From positions 1 to 49,082 of the forward strand of contig JANYJG010000099.1 in NCBI GenBank assembly GCA_025358515.1: a stretch of DNA of 49,082 nucleotides, read 5' to 3'. Positions 25,310 to 34,869 of the stretch are shown here, piece by piece. The position numbers and the translations under genes were made by a program. Positions within the stretch are counted from its first letter, which is position 1; each line of letters starts with the position of its first letter. A model generated the notes under the pieces. The model did not search any database, had not been told where the DNA came from, and saw only the letters and a list, made by a program, of their open reading frames with translations. The DNA comes from Chloroflexota bacterium. Lineage in GTDB: Bacteria; Chloroflexota; Limnocylindria; Limnocylindrales; CSP1-4.

Positions 25310-26863
25310 CTAGTGTCGGACGAGGCCGATCAGCCAGCCCACGATGTTCGTTCGGACGTGAGTGGGGTGGCCGTACCTGACCGCGACCGCGACGCTATGG
25401 CGCTGTCCGTCCGGTCCGACGGCCGTCACCGCCGACCACCAGTCCGGCACGGACCGCGGCAGCTGGTTCAGATTGACGAGGCCGCCGCTGCCGACGTCTA
25501 TTGAAGGCGCCTTGGCGGACGAATCCGGCCCGATGCCCACGTTCGAACGCACAGCCGGCCACACCTCCAGCCTCGCATCGTGCCAACCCGGCGTGGTCCC
25601 AAGGTCGATCGTTACTCTCCACGTCGCGGATGTTTGACTTCCGTCCCAGGTGACGTGTGCACTTTCGTCGCGTGTGAACGGCGCCCCGGCCGGCGGACCC
25701 GCAGCCGGGTCGTAGCTCCAGACCCTGGTGCCGGGGAATAGCAGCAGCGCCAGCACGATCGCACCGCCGAGAACCGCCCCCCGGCTCGTGATCGTCGCTC
25801 CGTATAGCGGCGACGGGTGCAATGTTCCGAGCACCCAGGCAGCGGGAATGCCGAACAGTGTCAGGACCACGAGGGGGTCGAGGCTCACCGGCAGGAGGAT
25901 TGCGGCCGTCGTCAGCGGCACGGCGCCGATCAAAGCCCACGTCCGCCAGATGCTGTGCTCGGAGCGTCTCGATCGAAGGGCCAGGTGGGGCATGCTGCGC
26001 CGAGCGCCGACGAAGGCGCCAACCCAGCCGGCCAGGCCCAACTCCTCCGCATGCCATTCAGACGTGATGGGCGCATACAGATGAACTCCGATTTCCGAAC
26101 CGATGCCGACGACAACGCCCACCACAAGCAGACTGAAGATCGTGAGCAGGGTCCAGGTCAGCACGAGGCCCACGAGCGCACTCAGCATGCCGACGGCACT
26201 GCCCCATGAGAGTCCCTTGCGCAGGCGTCCCTTCGTCAGTTGGGCGGCGTTGATTTCTATGGCGAGAAGGTCGGCCGGGCCGAGGCCGGCGATCGCCTGG
26301 TCCATCGCATCGGCACATTCCGCGCCCAAGGAGTTGAGTCGGGCCGAACTGTCGGCCAGATGATCGTCGATCTCATCGCGAACGTCGGTCCGATCAACGA
26401 TCGAGAGCTCCAGCGCCGCGCCGAGCCGTCGAATGTAGGCAGCCGCAGCGGTGGCTTCCGGCGAGTCCGCCGGGGCGTCGGTCCCGAGCTGAGCCGACCC
26501 GGGTTCTCCGGCCGGATCGGACGGCCAGGACCACTCGCCGTCCTCGTTCGGTTGCGGCGCCCCGCGGCGCCGGCGAAACGCGACTTCCGTCCAGCCTTGC
26601 TCCGCCGCTTCTCGATGGCCGGTGGCGGTGATGCGATATTTGCGGCGGGTGCGTTCATCCTCGCTCCATCGGCCCTCGATTAATCCCGCCGCTTCCAGTC
26701 GGTAGAGGGTCGGGTACAGCGCCGCCTCGGTGAGCTGCCCTGTGGCGCCGTGGATCGGCCCGAGCCACTGCCAGATCTCGAACCCGGTCAGGTCGCGGCC
26801 ACGCAACGCCCCGACGATGGCGCGCGTAATCCTGATGTCGTCGCCGGCCTGTTTCTTGTCCAT
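25310..26863 (-). CDS. Membrane-tethered PadR-family regulator with HAAS-like and multi-pass membrane domains
   Basis: A 517-residue fusion. Residues 1-100 are a PadR winged helix (RAIVGALRGRDLTGFEIWQWL, LTEAALYPTLYRLEAAGLIEGRW, RRKYRITATGHREA). A Pro/Ser linker leads to a helical segment (about 145-215: ELSIVDRTDVRDEIDDHLADSSARLNSLG) resembling the HAAS domain normally found in separate genes beside PadR. Then come about five membrane segments and a soluble C-terminal domain (about 395-505) with beta-rich sequence, probably outside the membrane. Start ATG at 26863. It sits between leuD and ilvD on the same strand. DNA-binding and sensing in one chain is inference from the domains. Confidence 0.78.
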   Translation of the reverse strand: MDKKQAGDDIRITRAIVGALRGRDLTGFEIWQWLGPIHGATGQLTEAALYPTLYRLEAAGLIEGRWSEDERTRRKYRITATGHREAAEQGWTEVAFRRRRGAPQPNEDGEWSWPSDPAGEPGSAQLGTDAPADSPEATAAAAYIRRLGAALELSIVDRTDVRDEIDDHLADSSARLNSLGAECADAMDQAIAGLGPADLLAIEINAAQLTKGRLRKGLSWGSAVGMLSALVGLVLTWTLLTIFSLLVVGVVVGIGSEIGVHLYAPITSEWHAEELGLAGWVGAFVGARRSMPHLALRSRRSEHSIWRTWALIGAVPLTTAAILLPVSLDPLVVLTLFGIPAAWVLGTLHPSPLYGATITSRGAVLGGAIVLALLLFPGTRVWSYDPAAGPPAGAPFTRDESAHVTWDGSQTSATWRVTIDLGTTPGWHDARLEVWPAVRSNVGIGPDSSAKAPSIDVGSGGLVNLNQLPRSVPDWWSAVTAVGPDGQRHSVAVAVRYGHPTHVRTNIVGWLIGLVRH

Positions 26864-26993
26864 TGACGGGTGCCGCTCCCCTAGTGACCAATCGAGCCAA
26901 GAGCACGTCCGAGTATGGTGGTCCCGCGGTCAGTCGGGGGAAATGCGCGCTACTCCGACCGCTGCCGTCACTCGAATCTACCGACCGCGACCG

Positions 26994-27635
26994 CTAGTCG
27001 GCGTTGACGCCCTCGCGGGTCTCGACGCGGGTCTCGACGCGGGCCGGGTGAGTTGCCTCCCAGGCCTCGATGGCGGGCAGCTGGGCTCGGACGTAGCCAA
27101 TTTCGTCCGTGCCGGCCAGGATCATGGTGCGGCCGAACGGGTCAATCTCGAACGCGAACGCGTCGCCGCCGGGCAGCGTGACCAGGCCGGCATCGAGGTC
27201 CACCGTCCACTCGCCTTCTGGGTCGGCCGCCAGCAGCGCGACTAGCGCCTCGTACCTTTCCGGCGTCACGACCACCGGCAAGAGTGCGTTCTTGAGCGAG
27301 TTGCTCTTGAAGATGTCGGCGAAGCTCGTGGAGACGATGGCCCGGATGCCCCATGCCCGCAACGCCCAGGGAGCGTGCTCGCGTGAGGACCCCGCGCCGA
27401 AGTTGTCGCCCACCAGCAAGATCTGGCGGCCGGCGTTATGCGGCTCGTCGATGAATGACGGCGGCTGGCGGCGGGTTCCGTCCGGCATGAAACGCCAGTC
27501 GAAGAAGAGGGCGTCAGCGAGGCCGGCCTTGTCGGTGATCTTCAGGAAACGGGCCGGGCAGATCTGATCGGTGTCGATGTTGGAGCGCGGGATAGCGATG
27601 ACGCGGCTGGTGGTCTGAACGAACGGTTCGGGCAT
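26994..27635 (-). CDS. leuD: 3-isopropylmalate / citramalate dehydratase, small subunit
   Basis: Small subunit of the aconitase-like isomerase that converts 2- to 3-isopropylmalate and, with a citramalate pathway, citramalate to 3-methylmalate. The 213 residues show IPRSNIDTDQICPARFL, the NFGAGSSREHAPWALRAWGIRAIVSTSFADIFKSNSLKNALLP block, and a typical C-terminal FDP-type segment (EIDPFGRTMIL). The C-terminus has a tandem VETRVETREGV from a 12-bp repeat. The start is one base after the leuC stop (TGACATG), so the two are coupled. Confidence 0.95.
   Translation of the reverse strand: MPEPFVQTTSRVIAIPRSNIDTDQICPARFLKITDKAGLADALFFDWRFMPDGTRRQPPSFIDEPHNAGRQILLVGDNFGAGSSREHAPWALRAWGIRAIVSTSFADIFKSNSLKNALLPVVVTPERYEALVALLAADPEGEWTVDLDAGLVTLPGGDAFAFEIDPFGRTMILAGTDEIGYVRAQLPAIEAWEATHPARVETRVETREGVNAD
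27015..27038 (-). repeat. 12-bp tandem repeat in the leuD C-terminus
   Basis: GCGGGTCTCGAC occurs twice in a row on the plus strand, followed by a partial copy. It encodes the repeated VETR near the end of LeuD, so it lengthens the tail without breaking the frame. Confidence 0.9.
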
Positions 27636-27636
27636 G

Positions 27637-29073
27637 TCAGTGAGCCTCCACGGCCGTGTTCGGGACGACGGTCAGCGTGCGCGGGTCGGTGACCACTCCG
27701 GCAACGGCGCTGGCGGCCGCCGTCAAAGGCGACGCCAGGAACGTCCGCCCGCCCTTGCCCTGGCGCCCCTCGAAGTTTCGGTTGGAGGTGCTGATGCCGT
27801 ACTGGCCTGGCTCGAGCTGGTCGCCGTTCATGGCGATGCACATCGAGCAGCCGGATTCGCGCCACTCGGCGCCGGCCGCGGTGAAGACCTGGTTCAGGCC
27901 CTCTGCCTCCGCCTGCTTCTTGACCTGCTGGGATCCGGGCACGACCAGGACCCGCAGTCCGCTCGCCACGTGCCGGCCGCGGAGCACCGATGCTGCGGCG
28001 CGCAAGTCCTCGATTCGGCCGTTCGTGCAGGAGCCGATGAAGACCACGTCGAGCTTCTGGCCGGCGATGGACGCGCCCGCCTCCAGACCCATGTACGCGA
28101 GGGCGCGTTCCAGGTCCGGGCGGAAGGCCGGCTCGACATCGGTGAGCGACGGAATCCGACCGGTCACCGGGATGCCCATGCCGGGGTTGTTGCCGTAGGT
28201 GACCATCGGCTCGAGCTTGTCCCCGTCGAGCGTGATGGTTCGGTCGTACGTCGCGCCCGGGTCGGTCGGAAGGCTGCGCCAGAGCGCCACCGCTTCATCC
28301 CAGGCTGCTCCCTGCGGAGCGAACTTGCGGTCCTTCAGGTACGCAAATGTAGTCTCGTCCGGGGCGATGAGACCGGCCCGAGCACCAGCCTCGATCGACA
28401 TATTGCAGACGGTCATGCGCTCTTCCATCGATAAGGCGCGGATCGCCTCGCCGGTGTATTCGATGACATGGCCGGTTCCGCCGCCGATGCCGATGCGGGC
28501 GATCAGGGCCAGGATGATGTCCTTCGCGCCGACGCCCGGCTGGAGTCGCCCGTCGATCTGGACCCGGAACGTCTTGGGCTGCCGCTGCAGCAGCGTTTGC
28601 GTGGCCAGCACCATCTCGATCTCGCTGGTGCCGATGCCGAATGCGAGAGCGCCGAAAGCGCCGTGCGTGGCCGTGTGAGAGTCGCCGCAGACGATCGTCA
28701 TCCCCGGCTGTGTCAGCCCCAGCTCCGGCCCGATGACATGGACGATGCCGCGCGAGACCGAGCCCTTGCCGTAGAAGGGGATGCCGAACTCGCGGCAGTT
28801 CTCCTCGATCTGGCGGAGCTGCTTGGCGGCCAGCTCGTCCGCGATCGGCAGCGACGGATCCAGGGTGGGGATCGAATGGTCCGCGGTGGCGACGGTCTGG
28901 CCCGGCTTGCGGACTTTCAGCCCGCGCTCGCGCAGGCCGGTAAACGCCTGTGGGCTCGTGACCTCATGGACGAGGTGTAGATCGACCGCGAGAATTGCCG
29001 GCGCGCCGGGTTCGGACGACACGAAATGTTCGTCCCAGATCTTCTCCACCAGGGTGCGCGGTCTCTCAGACAT
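27637..29073 (-). CDS. leuC: 3-isopropylmalate / citramalate dehydratase, large subunit
   Basis: Large, [4Fe-4S]-bearing subunit of the isomerase, 478 residues. It begins [12 protein letters not shown] and carries [25 protein letters not shown]. The cluster cysteines are in [17 protein letters not shown] and [14 protein letters not shown]. The ATG at 29073 ([13 protein letters not shown]) fits the family; an in-frame start at 29142 would add 23 unlike residues. With CimA and LeuB in the window, it is expected to act in both leucine and isoleucine synthesis. Confidence 0.95.
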   Translation of the reverse strand: MSERPRTLVEKIWDEHFVSSEPGAPAILAVDLHLVHEVTSPQAFTGLRERGLKVRKPGQTVATADHSIPTLDPSLPIADELAAKQLRQIEENCREFGIPFYGKGSVSRGIVHVIGPELGLTQPGMTIVCGDSHTATHGAFGALAFGIGTSEIEMVLATQTLLQRQPKTFRVQIDGRLQPGVGAKDIILALIARIGIGGGTGHVIEYTGEAIRALSMEERMTVCNMSIEAGARAGLIAPDETTFAYLKDRKFAPQGAAWDEAVALWRSLPTDPGATYDRTITLDGDKLEPMVTYGNNPGMGIPVTGRIPSLTDVEPAFRPDLERALAYMGLEAGASIAGQKLDVVFIGSCTNGRIEDLRAAASVLRGRHVASGLRVLVVPGSQQVKKQAEAEGLNQVFTAAGAEWRESGCSMCIAMNGDQLEPGQYGISTSNRNFEGRQGKGGRTFLASPLTAAASAVAGVVTDPRTLTVVPNTAVEAH

Positions 29074-29107
29074 AGTCCCACTCGCGATTCGATTGCCTCG
29101 CCTCACC

Positions 29108-29125
29108 GGCTGGCGCAGTCCAGCC
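29108..29125 (-). other. Leader hairpin before leuC
   Basis: GGCTGG and CCAGCC flank a 6-nt loop in the predicted leuC leader. It lies between an extended -10-like element and the ATG. There is no U-tract, so it is not an intrinsic terminator; its function is unknown. Confidence 0.35.
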
Positions 29126-29144
29126 GCGCGGACGGGGGCCATCG

Positions 29145-29153
29145 AGGTTACCA
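29145..29153 (-). promoter_or_regulatory. Extended -10 candidate for leuCD
   Basis: TGGTAACCT reads as TG-n-TAACCT on the minus strand, 71 bp before the leuC ATG and inside the 136-bp gap after the GH3 gene. No clear -35 hexamer is seen. Confidence 0.4.
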
Positions 29154-29209
29154 GACGAGGGCAAATCGGCGCAGGTCGAGGTTTCAGCGGGCGGGCGGTG
29201 ACAGCGCGG

Positions 29210-31789
29210 TCAGGCCAGCTCGACCGAAGCGCGGAGGCGGATGTCGCGGGAGGAGTGGCCGATCTCGATGTCGAACCGGCCGGGCTCGATGCGCCAGGAA
29301 TGGCGCTCCACGTCCCAATAGGCGAGATCGCGGTCCTCCAGGGTCATCGCGAGTTCTGTCGATTCGCCGGCTGCCAGCCGCACGACAGCGAATCCCTTGA
29401 GTTCGCGTTTGGGCCGTGGTGTCGTCGATTCGAGGTCGGCGACGTATACCTGCACGACCTCCTTGCCGGGCCGGTTGCCGGTGTTGCGGAGCCTAACCCG
29501 CACTTCGAGCGGCTCGCCCTCTGCCAGACCCTCGGCCGCCACCGTCAGCGACTCGTACACGAAGGTCGTGTAGCCGAGGCCATGCCCGAAGGCGAAGCGC
29601 GGTTCAATTCCTGCGGAGTCGAAGCCTCGGTAGCCCAGATTCACTCCCTCGCGATAGACCAACTCGCCGTTCGAATCGGGCGTCGTGTCGAACGCGGGGT
29701 AGTCGGCTTCAAGGCGGGCCAGGCTGACGGGCAATCGGCCCCCCGGCTCGGCCAGGCCGAGCAGGACATCCGCCAGTGCGTGCCCGAACTCCTGGCCCGG
29801 CAGCCAGACGTACAGAACCGCGGCGACGCTGTCCGCCCAGGGCAAGTCCATCTGGCATCCGGCGTTGACTGCCACGATAGTTCTTGGGTTCGCGGCCGCG
29901 ACCCGGGCCACGAGCTCATTCTGGCGGCCCGGCAGGGTCACGGTCTTGCGGTCGCGGCCTTCCGTCTCCCACGTCTCGTCGTTGCCGACGACGACGATGG
30001 CCACGTCGGCCGACGCAGCCGCGGCCACCGCCGATTCGATCATGTCTCGGGTTTCGGGCGCGGCGCAGCCGATCGCCAGCAGTCTGGGATCGTGGCTGGC
30101 CGAATGAAGCTCGGCCGAGATCAGGACACGTTTGCCGGCCTGGAACTCGAACGTGCCGCCGTGCTCCTTGCCCTCGAACAGAGCTGTGGCCACATCCGTG
30201 CTGGTCGGCGCGACCCATTCATCGGCGGCCGGTTTGCCGTCGACGAAGAGCCGCCGACCACCGAGTCCGCGCATTGCCACCTGGTGTGGGCCGCTGACCT
30301 GGGGCGTCAGCCAGCCCGAAACCCGCACCGCGAAATTGTCCTTAGGCACGCCGGCAGGTATGTCACCGAAGAGGTGCACGTCACTCGAAACGGTGTTAAT
30401 GCGGGCGATCGATTGCCCCGACGGTTCCTGGCCAAGGTAGAACTCGACCGTTAGGCCCGGCTTGCCGTCCAGGTCAGTGACGTTCATCAGGGTCAGCAGC
30501 GGTAGCAGCAGGTCGATCGAGCACCCGGGTTCATGGACCACTTCCACGCCGGCGGGAAGGGCGGCCCGCAAACCCTCCAGCGGGGAGATCGCATAGGGCG
30601 CATTGATGTGAGCGGCGCCGCCGCCCTGGATGCAGGGCGAAGCGGAGTTGGGCCCGATGATGGCCACGCGGCGCAGGCCCGCCGGGGCGAGCGGCAGGGT
30701 TCCGTCGTTGGTCAGCAGCACGAACGACTCCGCGGCGGCTCGGCGGACCAGCGCCGCGCCATCGGCATCGGACAGGAGCAGCTGCTGCTCGTCCGCCGCC
30801 GCGCCAAGGTTGCCAGCGGCGGGGCTGGCGGCGGGGCCGGGGCCGACGGCGGGGCCGGCGCCGGGACCGACGGCGGCGAGCCGACCCACATCGATCGGCA
30901 GAGCCCCGACCCGCCCGGCCAACGTCAGAACCCGGACCGCGGCGCAATTGAGCGTCTCCTCGTCGACCCGGCCGTCTAGCACGGCCCCGGCAAGATGCTT
31001 TCCGAAGAAGCGAGGCGGTCCGGGCATCTCCAGGTCGAGCCCGGCGTTGATGTCGTCGACGGTATCGTGGGTGGCGTGCCAATCGGACATGAGCACGCCG
31101 TCCCAGCCCCATTCCTCGCGCAAGATCACGTTGTTCAGGGCGGCGTTGCGCGAGCAATGAATGCCGTTGACGCGGTTGTAAGCGACCATCATCGACCAGG
31201 CGCCGCCCCGGGCAACCTTCTCGAAGGGGAGCAGATAGACCTCGCGCAGGGCTCGCTCATCGATGATGCAGTTGACCGTGGTTCGACTCGACTCCGAGTC
31301 ATTGCCGACGAAATGCTTGGGGCACGCGGCCACGCCTCGCGACTGCATTCCGGCAACGTAGGCGGCGCCCAGCCCCGCCGTCAGAACCGGGTCCTCCGAG
31401 TAGCACTCGAAATCGCGGCCCCCGAGCGGGGAGCGGACGATGTTCAGGACGGGCCCGAGCATGTAATGGACGCCGGCTCGCTTTGCCTCGCTGCCGATCC
31501 GGGCCGCGACCTCGAACACCAGGTCCTTGTCCCAGGTGGCGCCGAGGGCGGTTCCGCACGGGGTGCAGGTGGCGCTCGAGCCCTTCGGGAACGTCATGCC
31601 TCGGACACCGTTGGGGCCGTCCAGGGTGAGCATCGGCCCCAGACCGATGGAATCGACTCCCGCTGAGTGCCAGGCGTCCACTCCTGAGGTCAGCTGGGCG
31701 CGCTCCTCGATGGTCAGCGAGCGCACCAGTTCGTCCATGCGGGCGGTATCGATCGGGTCGAGTCCGGCGGCTTCCGAAGCGCGGTCCAT
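29210..31789 (-). CDS. GH3 family beta-glucosidase with PA14 insert
   Basis: Glycoside hydrolase family 3 enzyme, 859 residues, removing terminal sugars (usually glucose) from beta-linked oligosaccharides. The N-terminal barrel shows [15 protein letters not shown], the KHFVGNDSE motif and the nucleophile Asp in [26 protein letters not shown] (near 235). The second domain begins around [17 protein letters not shown]14-like domain is inserted (about 440-560), and a fibronectin-III-like domain ends the protein ([21 protein letters not shown]). No signal peptide is seen, so it is probably cytoplasmic. The ATG at 31789 was chosen over in-frame starts further upstream; AGGAG lies about 10 bases before it. 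A low-complexity Gly/Pro/Ala linker lies near 30822-30890. Confidence 0.92.
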   Translation of the reverse strand: MDRASEAAGLDPIDTARMDELVRSLTIEERAQLTSGVDAWHSAGVDSIGLGPMLTLDGPNGVRGMTFPKGSSATCTPCGTALGATWDKDLVFEVAARIGSEAKRAGVHYMLGPVLNIVRSPLGGRDFECYSEDPVLTAGLGAAYVAGMQSRGVAACPKHFVGNDSESSRTTVNCIIDERALREVYLLPFEKVARGGAWSMMVAYNRVNGIHCSRNAALNNVILREEWGWDGVLMSDWHATHDTVDDINAGLDLEMPGPPRFFGKHLAGAVLDGRVDEETLNCAAVRVLTLAGRVGALPIDVGRLAAVGPGAGPAVGPGPAASPAAGNLGAAADEQQLLLSDADGAALVRRAAAESFVLLTNDGTLPLAPAGLRRVAIIGPNSASPCIQGGGAAHINAPYAISPLEGLRAALPAGVEVVHEPGCSIDLLLPLLTLMNVTDLDGKPGLTVEFYLGQEPSGQSIARINTVSSDVHLFGDIPAGVPKDNFAVRVSGWLTPQVSGPHQVAMRGLGGRRLFVDGKPAADEWVAPTSTDVATALFEGKEHGGTFEFQAGKRVLISAELHSASHDPRLLAIGCAAPETRDMIESAVAAAASADVAIVVVGNDETWETEGRDRKTVTLPGRQNELVARVAAANPRTIVAVNAGCQMDLPWADSVAAVLYVWLPGQEFGHALADVLLGLAEPGGRLPVSLARLEADYPAFDTTPDSNGELVYREGVNLGYRGFDSAGIEPRFAFGHGLGYTTFVYESLTVAAEGLAEGEPLEVRVRLRNTGNRPGKEVVQVYVADLESTTPRPKRELKGFAVVRLAAGESTELAMTLEDRDLAYWDVERHSWRIEPGRFDIEIGHSSRDIRLRASVELA

Positions 31790-31837
31790 GGTGCCACTTC
31801 TCCTGGAGGATTCCCTCACGGCGATGCCGCGATCTGC

Positions 31838-31843
31838 ATCGTA
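31838..31843 (-). promoter_or_regulatory. -10 candidate of the GH3 gene
   Basis: TACGAT on the minus strand lies about 50 bp before the GH3 ATG. At 17 bases spacing the -35 position falls inside the LacI-type dyad at 31852-31869. Confidence 0.4.
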
Positions 31844-31851
31844 GCCGACGC

Positions 31852-31869
31852 GGCGAAATCGGTTTCGCC
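31852..31869. promoter_or_regulatory. LacI-family-like operator upstream of the GH3 gene
   Basis: GGCGAAATCGGTTTCGCC has 7-bp arms around TCGG. A GAAAnCGnTTTC core with a central CpG is characteristic of LacI-family operators. It lies over the -35 position of the GH3 promoter, which fits repression in the absence of sugar. No LacI-type gene is in the window. Confidence 0.6.
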
Positions 31870-31952
31870 CGCGCGGGGTAGTCGGCGGAGGCGCCATAGC
31901 CTAACCTCTTCTGCAGGCCCGACACAGGCAACCGGAAGTGGAAGGGGAGGTC

Positions 31953-32627
31953 ATGACAACCGTTGAAGGTGCATCCATGGGGGCGCAGGCATCGGCTGCC
32001 GGCGAAGCATCTCCGCACGAATCCTGGGGCGAGTCACTCGGCTATCCGGACTCAGTTGCGAAGTTCATGCCTGCGCTGCACGGCGGCTTCAATGCCGTGA
32101 ATAAGTACGTCAGCGTGCCGGCACTGCGGGCCGGACTCGGCCGCTTCATATCCAACCCGCTGACGGGCTACCTGATGATTCTGCGAACCCGCGGCCACAA
32201 GAGCGGCGAGATGCGGGACGCTCCGCTGGGCTACACGATCGTCGGCGAATACGTGTATTGCATGGCCGGATTCGGCAGGAAGACGCACTGGTTTCAGAAC
32301 GTGCTGGCGGACCCGCACGTTGAGGTCAATCTGCCGGGCCGCAGCTTCTCCGGCGTGGCTGAGCAAGTGACCGACCCCGATGAACGGCGCCGCGTCGTGG
32401 CTCCGCTAATGCGCAGCATGGGCGCGATCGCCGCCATGGTTGGGATGGGCAACCCCTGGCGCGACTCGGACGAGGCGATCGCCCGCAAGTGCCAGGGCAT
32501 GCCGCTCGTGCGGGTGCGTGCGACGGGTATCGCCGCCGGCGCCGATGATCCGGGCGGTTGGTTCTGGGTCGTGGTCATGGGCGCCTCCGGGTGGTGGCTG
32601 CTGCGGATGCTGCGACACCGGGCGTGA
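31953..32627 (+). CDS. Deazaflavin (F420)-dependent nitroreductase-like protein, Ddn family
   Basis: A 224-residue protein of the DUF385/Ddn family, whose members bind deazaflavin F420 or flavin. The core FISNPLTGYLMILRTRGHKSGEMRDAPLGYTIVGEYVYCMAGFGRKTHWFQNVLADPHVEVNLPG contains the family's (T/R)GHKSGxxR and WFxNVxADPxVEV motifs. The C-terminus ends in one hydrophobic segment (FWVVVMGASGWWLLRML) that may anchor it. The ATG at 31953 directly follows GGGGAGG; a GTG at 31938 is also in frame. It is divergent from the GH3 gene. Reaction unknown. Confidence 0.8.
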   Translation: MTTVEGASMGAQASAAGEASPHESWGESLGYPDSVAKFMPALHGGFNAVNKYVSVPALRAGLGRFISNPLTGYLMILRTRGHKSGEMRDAPLGYTIVGEYVYCMAGFGRKTHWFQNVLADPHVEVNLPGRSFSGVAEQVTDPDERRRVVAPLMRSMGAIAAMVGMGNPWRDSDEAIARKCQGMPLVRVRATGIAAGADDPGGWFWVVVMGASGWWLLRMLRHRA

Positions 32628-32773
32628 CGCCGCCATTGATGGCGCCGACGGACCTATGCGATTCGTACCGGTGGCGAATGCTCCTGGCAACCCGATCGGC
32701 GGTCTGATCGGCCGCGCCCGAGTGACCTACGCTTAGCCGCGCCCACTAGGGCCAAATTCATTAAGGGCGGGAG

Positions 32774-33922
32774 ATGGCGATCGGCGACTGGCTGCGAAGC
32801 CTGCAAAGGCGGCATACGCCGTTCATGAATCAGGCCAGCGAGGGCAACAAGCGGCTGGTCGGCATTCTTTTCTTGATCGTGGGCATTCTGGCGGTCGTCG
32901 GACTGCCGGCGCTGTTCGCGGCATTCCCGCTTGGCAATGATGTCGACATTCCACTGCGGGCGGCCGAGCGCTGGTTGGCCGGCGGTCAGCCTTACCCGCC
33001 GGAGGCCATGACGGTCCTGCGCGGCGCCGACCTGCCATTCCTGTACCCGCCTTTCCTGCTGCCGCTGATCGCGCCGTTCGCCCATCTCCCCAGGGACGTG
33101 GTCAGCGCGGTCTGGATCGGCCTCACGATCCTGGCCGCCGGCTGGAGCTGCCGGCGGCTTGGCATGCCGTGGCTGGCCGTGCCCTTCGTTCTCGCCTGGC
33201 CGCCGTTCGCGGAAGGAATCATCTGCGGCAACGTCCAGGTCATGCATTTCGCGGCTTACGTCGCCTTGCTCTATCTGCCCGGCTCGGTGGCTCCAATTCA
33301 GAGGGAGCTGTCCCGGCGGGGCGACATCGCGAACGGCATTCTGGCGGCCGCCGTAGGCGTGCTCAAAGTCACTCAGCTACTTCCAGTTCTGTATCTCGGG
33401 CGGCGGCGTTTCCGGGCGGCCGTCATCTCCGGGCTGGCGCTGGTTGCGATCGTTCTGCTCTTGCTACCCTTCACCGGCATCCTGGTTTACGGCGACTGGC
33501 TGGCCCAACTCAGCCGAGCCAACGATCCATCGTGGCTGCCGGGCGGGATCCCGCTGGCCAAGATGATCGGACTGCCGAACATGCTGCTCGCAGCGATGGG
33601 CGTGGCCATCGCCTTGCTGGCTCGCGGACGGGACTCCGCCGCCTGGCTGGGCATCGCCCTGATCGTCGCTGCGCCGAGCATGCACGGCTACGGGATGCTC
33701 TTCCTGCTGCCGGCGCTGATGACGCTGCGGCGCGACCTGGCCATCCCGCTCGCGGCCCTCTTCCTGGGCAACTACCACGGCTATGCCTGGTGGCTGTGCG
33801 TCCTCATAGTCGCGTATCTGCTGGTCGCCTCGCAGCGATGGTCGTGGCTGCGCGCTCCGGCCGGGCCCCGGGACGAGCCGGAGAGTGTCGCGGGCGACGT
33901 TGCGCTGGGGACGGCCTCGTGA
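32774..33922 (+). CDS. GT87-like polyprenyl-sugar membrane glycosyltransferase (first of three)
   Basis: A 382-residue multi-pass membrane protein of the GT-C/GT87 (DUF2029) type, which uses polyprenyl-phosphate sugars on the outer face of the membrane. A first helix (RLVGILFLIVGILAVVGLPALF) is followed by an acidic loop with NDVDIPLRAAERWLAGGQPYPPEA. The FLYPPFLLPLIAPFAHLP motif is typical of GT87, and about 8-9 further helices follow. Start ATG at 32774 after GGGCGGGAG. The stop overlaps the next gene by 4 bp (GTGA). The sugar and acceptor are unknown. Confidence 0.76.
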   Translation: MAIGDWLRSLQRRHTPFMNQASEGNKRLVGILFLIVGILAVVGLPALFAAFPLGNDVDIPLRAAERWLAGGQPYPPEAMTVLRGADLPFLYPPFLLPLIAPFAHLPRDVVSAVWIGLTILAAGWSCRRLGMPWLAVPFVLAWPPFAEGIICGNVQVMHFAAYVALLYLPGSVAPIQRELSRRGDIANGILAAAVGVLKVTQLLPVLYLGRRRFRAAVISGLALVAIVLLLLPFTGILVYGDWLAQLSRANDPSWLPGGIPLAKMIGLPNMLLAAMGVAIALLARGRDSAAWLGIALIVAAPSMHGYGMLFLLPALMTLRRDLAIPLAALFLGNYHGYAWWLCVLIVAYLLVASQRWSWLRAPAGPRDEPESVAGDVALGTAS

Positions 33923-34869
33923 CGGCAGCCCGGCGACGGGGCCGGAGGGCAATCGCCCTCGGGATCCTGACCGACGTGGGCCTGGTACTCGGCGGAGCCA
34001 TAGCCCTGGCGGCGTTGGTGGTGATCGCCAAAGACAACTCGGGTATCGGGTTCGACACGCCGTCCTACTGGTACGCCGGCCGCCACGTCATCGAGGGCGC
34101 GCCGCTCTACCAACCTGACCCGTACTCAACGCTCGGGCTGTACACATACCAGCCCGTCTTCGCGCAGCTGTTCGTGCCTCTGGCGCTCCTGCCCGAGGTC
34201 CTCGTTGCCTGGGTTTGGCGAGTCACAGGCGTGCTGTGCCTGCGATACATCGTTGGGTCGTGGAAGGCCACGATAATCAGTTGCGCCTTCCTGCCGGTGC
34301 TGACGGAACTCTCCATAAGCAACGTCACCCTTCAGATCGCCGCGGTTTTGGTCTTTGCTCTGCGCGATAAGCGGGGGGCCTACCTGCTGCCATGGGCAGC
34401 GGCTCTCAAATTCGGGCCCGTCTTGATCGTGCCGTATCTGTGGTTCAGACGCCCGGAGACGCGGCGGCCGTTGATCGTCGGCGCCCTCGTCTTCCTGGCG
34501 GCGTGCCTGGTGTCGTTCATCCTTGCCCCCCGGCTCTGGGCGGACTACGTGGACATGCTCCGCTTCCAAAACGTGACCGAGCTGTCTGGGATGCAGGTTA
34601 TACATCTCATCCCGTCCGGCGGCGGCATCGACTTCATAGCGCGCTTCGGTCTGGCCGCGCTCGTCGCCGTGGTTGCGGCGATCGTGAACCGAGACTGGCT
34701 CGCCTATGCGGCGGCGTCCATAACCTGCCCCGTTTTGGCCTTCAGCCGATTCGCTCCACTGGTTGGGTTGTGGCGGTTCCGACCGGTCGGCTGGCCCGGC
34801 AGCAGGCGTTCGGCTGAGCCGGCCCCGGCTTGCCAGCCCGAAGCTCAGCCGCAATGGCCCTCGGCATGA
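33919..34869 (+). CDS. GT87-like membrane glycosyltransferase (second of three)
   Basis: A 316-residue protein of the same kind. After a first helix (ALGILTDVGLVLGGAIALAALVVI) comes GFDTPSYWYAGRHVIEGAPLYQPDPYSTLGLYTYQPVFAQLFVPLALLP, matching the first-loop and YxPP-like region of GT87 enzymes. Further helices include the LPWAAALKFGPVLIVPYLWF segment. It starts with GTG at 33919 overlapping the previous stop and ends with a 4-bp ATGA overlap into the third gene. The three proteins are diverged paralogues that may act in sequence on one glycan. Confidence 0.74.
   Translation: MTAARRRGRRAIALGILTDVGLVLGGAIALAALVVIAKDNSGIGFDTPSYWYAGRHVIEGAPLYQPDPYSTLGLYTYQPVFAQLFVPLALLPEVLVAWVWRVTGVLCLRYIVGSWKATIISCAFLPVLTELSISNVTLQIAAVLVFALRDKRGAYLLPWAAALKFGPVLIVPYLWFRRPETRRPLIVGALVFLAACLVSFILAPRLWADYVDMLRFQNVTELSGMQVIHLIPSGGGIDFIARFGLAALVAVVAAIVNRDWLAYAAASITCPVLAFSRFAPLVGLWRFRPVGWPGSRRSAEPAPACQPEAQPQWPSA

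Noticed and set aside
29108-29125. Attenuator for leuCD similar to that of ilvB
   Set aside because: A small hairpin exists but there is no T-tract and no Leu-rich leader ORF.
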